Made by a program: the position numbers and the translations under genes. The notes beneath the pieces were generated by a model. It worked only from the letters and a program-made list of their open reading frames with translations. It made no database searches and had not been told where the DNA came from. From Bemisia tabaci (lineage: Eukaryota; Arthropoda; Insecta; Hemiptera; Aleyrodidae), in contig NC_092796.1 of the NCBI RefSeq assembly GCF_918797505.1, positions 31,258,098-31,322,097 of the forward strand: DNA of 64,000 nucleotides, written 5' to 3'. Every line of letters starts with the position of its first letter. Within the stretch, counting starts at the first letter, position 1. Positions 59,501-64,000 of this stretch are shown piece after piece.

Positions 59501-62500
59501 GGTCTATGGTATTTTGGAGCACAGATTTTACTGTCAATTTTTACCAGGGCGAGCTTAATTCCTGCGTATATCTCTAAGGAAGTCTAACTAATGGTTACTT
59601 CCTGTCTCTGAATGGACGAAAAGAGAGATTAAATAGATGAAAATTCGAAACAACATACTTTTAAAAGCCACAATGTTATCTTTCTGAAGAGGAACCATCG
59701 AGTAAGGAACCGGTTTGCTGTATTCGATCAGAAGACTTTGCAGGTTACTTAAATATGAATTGAAGACAGGCTGCTCCAACTGGTTAAAACAAAGAATATC
59801 AAGTTGATGAAATTGTTATCCTTTTAATTTTTATTGGAGGAAAGAGTGCGTCATCGTACAAAAAGTGTCAAACTAAACCAGAGTTATGGCAGTTGAAATG
59901 TCTAGCTCAAAACCCGTAATTTCAGAAAGTAAGCTATTCGAAATTCAAATTTGTCATGGTACTATTGAATCTCCTGATTGTAAATTAATTTTACGTCATA
60001 GGTATAGTGACATTAAAATCTTCTAACCGGGGAAGCCTTTGCATCCAGTGCTTTGCAATACATAGATTGATCTGTCATTTAAACCTATGGAAAAGGATCG
60101 ATATACAAGGTGCTCGCAACGAACCCCCTACTAATCTTCTTTACCATGATCGATCATTCACACCTCGCCACTGTTTGCTCTGAGCTTGAGTTGTTGAATC
60201 CAAGTTTCTTCGGAGGTGCGAAAAAATGATGAAACTTAAAGCGTTAGGAAAGAAACAAAAATTTGGAATTAGGTTTATGAAATGAAAAAGGTTCTCTTTT
60301 GAAATAAGAATAATGAAACCTAATGACTACTTACCTGCATTGCTACATTAAGAGCCATAAAATTAGCCAATGCAGGACCAACTGAGGTCGCATTTACTGG
60401 TGTTGACAGATGAACCAACCACTGAGAGGCCATCGCTTTTGCTAACCGGTAAGCAAGCCAGAAACTGTCGCCGTTCATCAGGTCACTCTCCCTGGACAAA
60501 ATTCATCAAAAGTCATCATTAATTGAAAAAATCTAAATTTTGAATAAACCGAAGAAGCAATTACATAAATTTTCAGTTTAGCCGAGGAGCAGATACCAAA
60601 CTTTAAACTTGAAGATTTGTACGGTATAAAATTTCCACTTAAACAGTAGCCCGAGTGAATAAGCACCTTATTGCCGGGGTATGGCAAGGAAGATGATCGT
60701 ATGAACATTTAAGCTTATACCCAGTATTCTCTTAGCGAAAAATCCGTTCTTGGCAAAAATTGTAATTACTTTTCTTTGAAATTTTCACCGAATGATCATA
60801 TGACGGTTTTTCCTAACGAGAAAGATCATAACTCTCATCAAACTTATATCTAAAATAAAATATGTACATTTAAAATTTCAAATTCAAGTCTTGAAGGTGA
60901 AAGACATCAGTGTGTGGGTGTGTGTCAATAAAAACACACTTCCTGGCCTTAAAACTAACTGTCTACTTGTAATTGACTCAAATCGGTTCCTAAATGAATA
61001 AAGCACTTTTCACAAATAATTCTGTAGTGTAAATTACTAAGCGAGGAAAATTGCGATAGTATCACTGGAAGAAAAAAAAAAAACCACATTGGATCTAGAG
61101 TCCAAACTCTTGAAAACATTGACAAGAAAAAATACCCTTGATTCGATCAGATTTTTGCTTAAATCAAAAGGAAATGCGCTCAGATTAAGAGGCTTGGTTC
61201 TTGATTTAAGCAAAAATCCGATTGAATCAAGAGTATTTTTTCTTGTCGATGTTTTTAAGAGTCTCGACCCTAGATCCAATGTGTTTTTTTCCCAATGATT
61301 CAGTGTGTATATACGTAGGATCACGAAAAGTAGTCGAACAACGAATTAATTGGACGTATTTCTATCAAACAGAACTATGTGCATTATGGCGTGAGCCCTG
61401 TTGTGCACATATGCTTACGGGTCTCAGGGCTCATGTCTTAATGCACATAGTTCCGTTTGATAGAAATACGTCCAATTGAAAGTCTTACTTGAAGAGCTGT
61501 AGTCCATAACCGTCGATGGGTTTGTCGGAGATATAGCCGGGCAAAGCGACGAGATTTAGTTCCGGTAAAGGATACGGGTAAGAGAGGTAAGCCTCCAGCG
61601 AGCTGAGAACTTTGGGGGCTAGAGACTGGCTTTGGGTGAGGGCAGACACGAAGTCACCGCGACCCCAAATCCCTACGCGTGCACGGTCGTTGGCACCATC
61701 TGAAAAAGAAGAATCAGGGAAAATGAGCAAATCCTTCGATTTAATAACAAAGTGAACTTGTACTTCTGCTGAACGGACTTTCTGAAGGAAAGTTCAGCAC
61801 GAAGGAAACTTAGAAAATAAAAATAGCCCAAATGGATTGCATTTAGTAAGAAGGAACCAGCGCGCTTACAGTGTTTTCAAAATTGTACCTTTATATTTAT
61901 CTTGAAAAAATTTCCCAAAGTAGCAAATCATTTTTGCTTTTCCACCTAAAATGTATTAATTTCAGAGGAAATTGATTGCGTCAGAGCAAATCCTTCGATT
62001 TTAATAACAAAGTGAACTTGTGCTGCTGCTGATCGGACTTTCTAAAGAAAAGTTCAGCACGAGGGAAACTTGGAAAATAAAAATAGCCCAGATGGATTGC
62101 ATTTAGTAAGAAGGAACCAGCGCGCTTATAGTGTTTTTAAAATTGTACCTTCATATTTATCTAAAAAAATTCCCAAAGTAGCAAATCATTTTTGCTTTTC
62201 CACAGGGCAAGGGAAGGTTAATCAACGAGAGAGCGAAGATTGAGTAGATAACCATGGAACAGTACGATTTTTTGCCTAACCTAAGATTTGAAGGCGTTTT
62301 CCGAACCGTTATCTGCTTATTGCCCTTTAAGATGTAAGAACATCCTACACTCGGAAGGTGCGAGGGCGGAATACTCAACACTCACCTTGCGATTAAAAAT
62401 TACGTGTTCTACCGTTTTTCTTTTTCTTTTTATTATTATTATTATTTTCATTTTATTCCGTATTAACGGTTTGACGATCTCAAATTTTTAGATTTTGCTG

Positions 62501-63422
62501 GATCATGAGTGCTAGACAAAAATGTCTCCTTACCTGGATTGCTATACTGGCGATAATTGTTCGGTTGTGTGAAATCGGACTCAAATATTGTCAATGATCC
62601 GACGCTCATGCTCGGGATTTTCATGAAATAATCCCGCACCCATGCACCCTCTGAGCCTCTGAAAAATGACATAATATTTTGCGATTTAAAAGTAACGCAG
62701 ACAAAAAATTTAAAAAAATACATTTTTTTTTTACTTCCGGACGACATTTTGTCAGTGCTGCGATATATGACGCATTAAATATTTGTGATATTTAAAATTG
62801 TTTGAGATCTAAAATCTTGTAGTATCTTCATAGTTTTTAAATCCGCACATACAATAAATATTAGCGTCCGAATACCTAAAACAAATCTATGTATACTAAT
62901 GTATACTCACGAATCACTATCTTTCGCACATTTAAGACTACAGTGGTTTATGTTCTAAAATAACTTATAGTAAATGGTGTAAAACTGGTGTTTATTACGA
63001 GTCCAACAGATTTATGTATAAACCAAGATGGGCAATACGGTGGACGACAGTCACTCGATATGCGTGTCACAAGTGCGGGCTCCATTTAAAAATTTTGATA
63101 TTTTGGGAGGAGGTCCTTCTCCCTGGTTCCTTGGGGGGGGGGGGGGGGTCGTGGCCCTCTTCCCCCAGTTTCCTCCTCAATGATTCATTTCTTTTGTCCA
63201 TCCCGGTGGAAAAAAAGGTTGTAAAAAAGTTGTAAATAATCAAAGCCCGATGATGATGAGGCTACTTACAATTTTGAATGACTCACAGGTTCAGACGAGA
63301 GAACATGGAATTCAGATTTGTGGGCAACGCTGAGTAAGAAGTAAGTTTTGAACTCGGGCCTGTTGAAGCACGGGAAAACTTGCGGCGCCTTCCCGTCCAA
63401 GAGATTCATAATGACGAGCCAC
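47545..63422 (-). CDS. M1-family aminopeptidase N-like protein, apparently catalytically dead (5' part outside window)
   Basis: Active M1 enzymes cut N-terminal residues from peptides at membranes. Fourteen minus-strand exons are visible: 63422-63270, 62658-62534, 61699-61489, 60491-60335, 59779-59659, 58079-57998, 57400-57211, 56300-56075, 54692-54430, 53399-53206, 50638-50471, 49933-49787, 48906-48831 and 47814-47545. All are GT-AG and in phase, giving about 794 residues. Family landmarks are FPCFNRPEFK, YPYPLPELNLVALPG, MLEHCLGTETF, DLWWIPI, FVVNYDNHNW and the ERAP1-C-like tail. The catalytic landmarks are gone: GAMENWG reads KPIDGYG, HELAHQW reads KAMASQW, the NEGFA block reads ALANF, and the transition-state Tyr is not conserved in IVAFKTQLV. 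The C-terminus has no hydrophobic tail, so a GPI anchor is unlikely; an N-terminal anchor could lie off-window. A minus-strand ATTAAA near 47440 may serve as poly-A signal. Confidence 0.9.
47875..48037. mobile_element. hAT-type MITE, CAGTGGCGTGG family, copy 2 with 8-bp TSD
   Basis: A 163-bp element with ends CAGTGGCGTGGCGTG and inverted CAGTGGCGAGGCGTG, flanked by ATTGGAGT at 47867-47874 and 48038-48045. The perfect 8-bp duplication and CAGNGGCG ends define it as hAT-like. It lies in the last intron of the aminopeptidase-like gene, 53 bp upstream of the last exon. Confidence 0.92.
48555..48811. mobile_element. MITE, TTGCGGTGT family, copy 3
   Basis: A 257-bp element. The left ATCGACGGTGACCGTCCGCA and CGTATCTCAGTTTGCGGCG are inverted relative to the right AAACACCGCAAACAAGATACG and GCTTCACCGTCAT. 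It ends 20 bp from the exon at 48831-48906 of the aminopeptidase-like gene. Confidence 0.75.
51046..51289. mobile_element. MITE with AGGGCCATCT ends and CTGGTCA words
   Basis: The left end AGGGCCGATTGTAAGACCTC and the right end, inverted AGGGCCATCTATAAGATCTC, bound a 244-bp interior. The interior is made of CTGGTCA and TGACCAG words in both orientations. It lies between the 53206-53399 and 50471-50638 exons of the aminopeptidase-like gene. Confidence 0.7.
51900..52365 (-). mobile_element. Palindrome-core foldback element, copy 2
   Basis: In minus orientation it carries GATGAGAATAATCC, ATGAGTTGAAAAACGCTGA, the inverted core (arms 52134-52164 and 52185-52215) and the TATTGCACAGTATCATACGA tract. 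Both flanks are shared with copy 3. A TTG-start frame (51943-52167) is closely similar to the one in copy 1 but is explained by repeat identity. Confidence 0.75.
53478..53641. mobile_element. hAT-type MITE, CAGTGGCGTGG family, copy 3
   Basis: Ends CAGTGGCGTGGCGTG and CACCTCACCACTG, with the family interior ATCGATTGATCTGTCATTTA and AATAATCGATTCTTCACC. No 8-bp duplication is recognisable. It lies about 80 bp upstream of the exon at 53206-53399. Confidence 0.75.
53824..54122. mobile_element. Two adjacent GGACTACATTTTGC-family MITE copies
   Basis: The copies at 53824-53953 and 53982-54122 share GGGAAACTAATNNTACA, CGTTGTNTCTAAANTGAGCC and TTTTAGNTCC, in the same orientation, separated by 28 bp. 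This could be a tandem duplication or two insertions. Confidence 0.65.
56545..56728. repeat. Half-element with CAATTGGA / AAAGGAAC end
   Basis: Aligns with 1270-1465 and ends GGTTCCTTTCTGCTTAATGC followed by GGTCCAATT, immediately against the next MITE. Confidence 0.45.
56729..57081. mobile_element. Longer MITE related to GGACGTATTTCTATCAAAC family
   Basis: A 353-bp element. Left GGACGTATTTATGCTAGAGG and right inverted GGGCGTATTCATGCTAAAGG both continue GGAACTATGTGCAAGTGGAA and AGATGGGG. It lies about 50 bp from the next coding-side interval and has no coding capacity. Confidence 0.75.
58605..59549. mobile_element. CCCTGGTAAAAATTG MITE, split by a foldback insertion
   Basis: The outer ends CCCTGGTAAAAATTGGCGAT and inverted CCCTGGTAAAAATTGACAGT continue to a shared AAATACCATA. 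The outer interior repeats GCTATAAGA, ACAGCCGGGCTGTA and CGCCTGGCTGTTGC words. A block containing CACTTTATCGCC and GGCTATAAGAAATTGTGT occurs on both sides of the inner insertion (about 58784-58853 and 59403-59456). Confidence 0.7.
58953..59403 (+). mobile_element. Palindrome-core foldback element, copy 3
   Basis: Nested in the CCCTGGTAAAAATTG element. It has the flank AATGAGAATAATCC and ATGAGTTGAAAAACGCTGA, then a perfect 76-bp palindrome at 59075-59150, a GCC/CGC-rich section, and the TATTGCACAGTATCATACGA tract shared with copies 1 and 2. Confidence 0.75.
60046..60173. mobile_element. hAT-type MITE, CAGTGGCGTGG family, copy 4 (shortened)
   Basis: The left end has lost about 9 bp (CAGTG joined directly to CTTTGC). 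The right end CACCTCGCCACTG is intact. Flanks TTTGCATC and TTTGCTCT may be a decayed 8-bp duplication. About 35 bp is missing inside compared with copy 2. Confidence 0.65.
61063..61305. mobile_element. MITE with arms of about 100 bp (CACTG...CATTGGATCTAG)
   Basis: The left arm includes CACATTGGATCTAGAGTC, AACTCTTGAAAACATTGACA and TTTTTGCTTAAATC. The right arm is the inverse with scattered mismatches, leaving a centre of about 30 bp. Because the arms are inverted, similar short frames appear on both strands; they are not genes. Confidence 0.8.
61352..61473. mobile_element. Foldback MITE, GGACGTATTTCTATCAAAC family, copy 2
   Basis: A 122-bp element flanked by AATT. The arms agree almost completely over GGACGTATTTCTATCAAAC and continue through GGAACTATGTGCAT, with a GAGCCCTG/CAGGGCTC centre. 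Its right end is 15 bp from the last base of the exon at 61489-61699 of the aminopeptidase-like gene. Confidence 0.85.
61725..62203. repeat. Tandem pair of half-MITEs, period 259 bp
   Basis: Two direct copies (61725-61943 and 61984-62203) share GAGCAAATCCTTCGAT, AACAAAGTGAACTTGT, AAAATAGCCCA and AAGAAGGAACCAGCGCGCTT. They end CATTTTTGCTTTTCCAC. Each resembles one half of the 15004-15270 MITE plus a flank. Divergence is only a few per cent. Confidence 0.8.
63128..63150 (+). repeat. G-tract
   Basis: A run of about 18 G residues between the two 5'-most visible exons of the aminopeptidase-like gene. Length is error-prone. Confidence 0.75.
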
Positions 63423-63867
63423 CTGCGTCATTAAAGGTCATAAAATAATTTTTATATCCATTGCGTGGAGAATGTGAGGAAGGATTCATAAGTGGCAAAC
63501 GGTTAAATATTATTCACAAATTTCTGACACAAGACTCCCTTTTCAAATTATTAATTGTTATTTTGACTAATCAGCGTGACAGCGTTTCGCGTATTGCCTA
63601 ATTTTTTCTAATATTATTTTCTTTAAATAGAGCGTTGAACTATTTAACGTCATTGAACTTTCTGAGAAATGACCTCGGATTATGAAGATTATCCACTCGA
63701 AATTTCAAGTTCCAGTGTTGCTGCAATGTTTCTGTCTACAAAATAAAACATTAGATTAAACTGGACAACGTGTGATAAAGTTTGGCTGATTCTGGTCTGA
63801 TTAAAAAAATGATTCACTGTTTTTAGTGAAAGGCATGTATTTTTTTATAAGGCAGACAAAGAGGTGA

Positions 63868-63945
63868 TGCGATTTGCTGAAAGAGCTCTGGCAAGATCGC
63901 GACCAGTGGCGGTTGGGTGTCGCACAGCGCACGGAAGCATTGTAA
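63868..63945 (+). pseudogene. 3' tail of a second RTE-like LINE copy
   Basis: The frame ending at TAA 63943-63945 reads CDLLKELWQDRDQ then WRLGVAQRTEAL. This closely matches the last residues of the 1035-residue LINE frame (DDLWEDRGQWRLGVAEREAAL region). A TGA lies immediately upstream in this frame, so the copy is 5'-truncated or decayed. It lies on the plus strand, antisense to the aminopeptidase-like gene. Confidence 0.7.
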
Positions 63946-64000
63946 AAGTGACATATTAGTTAGTTTTGTAGTTTTTTCCCTCGCAAAATATGTACTTTGG

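Noticed and set aside
61037..61324. Similar frames on both strands
   Set aside because: Produced by the two inverted arms of the MITE at 61063-61305.

Overview
This window is eukaryotic and almost certainly from an insect. Genes are split by GT-AG introns, AT-rich non-coding DNA dominates, and short inverted-repeat transposons (MITEs) are very dense. Several repeat families, such as the AAAGTCAGGGAATTT words, the GCCGTGCTAAGGAAGAACGCC ends and the GGACTACATTTTGC ends, are ones I recall from hemipterans, whiteflies (Bemisia) in particular. That species guess is memory-based and no search was run.

Layout. Positions 1-16.5 kb hold no gene I can support. They are a mosaic of MITEs, internally repetitive elements bracketed by GTGTCTA/TAGACAC, a minisatellite and two CpG-rich patches that could be promoter DNA. 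From 16.5 to 28.6 kb (+) lies an off-track/PTK7 receptor pseudokinase in 14 visible exons: six immunoglobulin-like domains, one membrane segment and a kinase domain lacking DFG. From 32.9 to 30.3 kb (-) lies COP9 signalosome subunit 8 in 4 exons. It is divergent to SAM50/SAMM50 (33.6-44.7 kb, +), the core of the mitochondrial outer-membrane sorting and assembly machinery, which I reconstruct in 9 exons with a 7-codon first exon. Its fifth intron carries a full-length, open-frame RTE-like LINE in antisense with a perfect 15-bp target duplication. From 63.4 to 47.5 kb (-) lies the C-terminal part (14 exons, about 794 residues) of an M1-family aminopeptidase N-like protein whose 5' end is outside the window.

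Every exon junction in the four gene models keeps the reading frame, so these are intact genes. There is no operon-like relation among them. The only likely shared regulation is the roughly 630-bp divergent interval between CSN8 and SAMM50.

The observation I rate highest is that the M1 aminopeptidase-like gene is open from end to end in the window but has lost every recognisable catalytic element: the GAMEN-like loop, HExxH, the distal zinc-ligand glutamate and the catalytic tyrosine. It looks like a conserved pseudoenzyme. Next come the GTGTCTA-bracketed elements with different word-repeat interiors, a perfect spacerless 76-bp palindrome at the centre of a three-copy foldback family, and the ambiguity of the otk 5' end, where a splice acceptor also reads as a possible signal peptide beginning next to a MITE.
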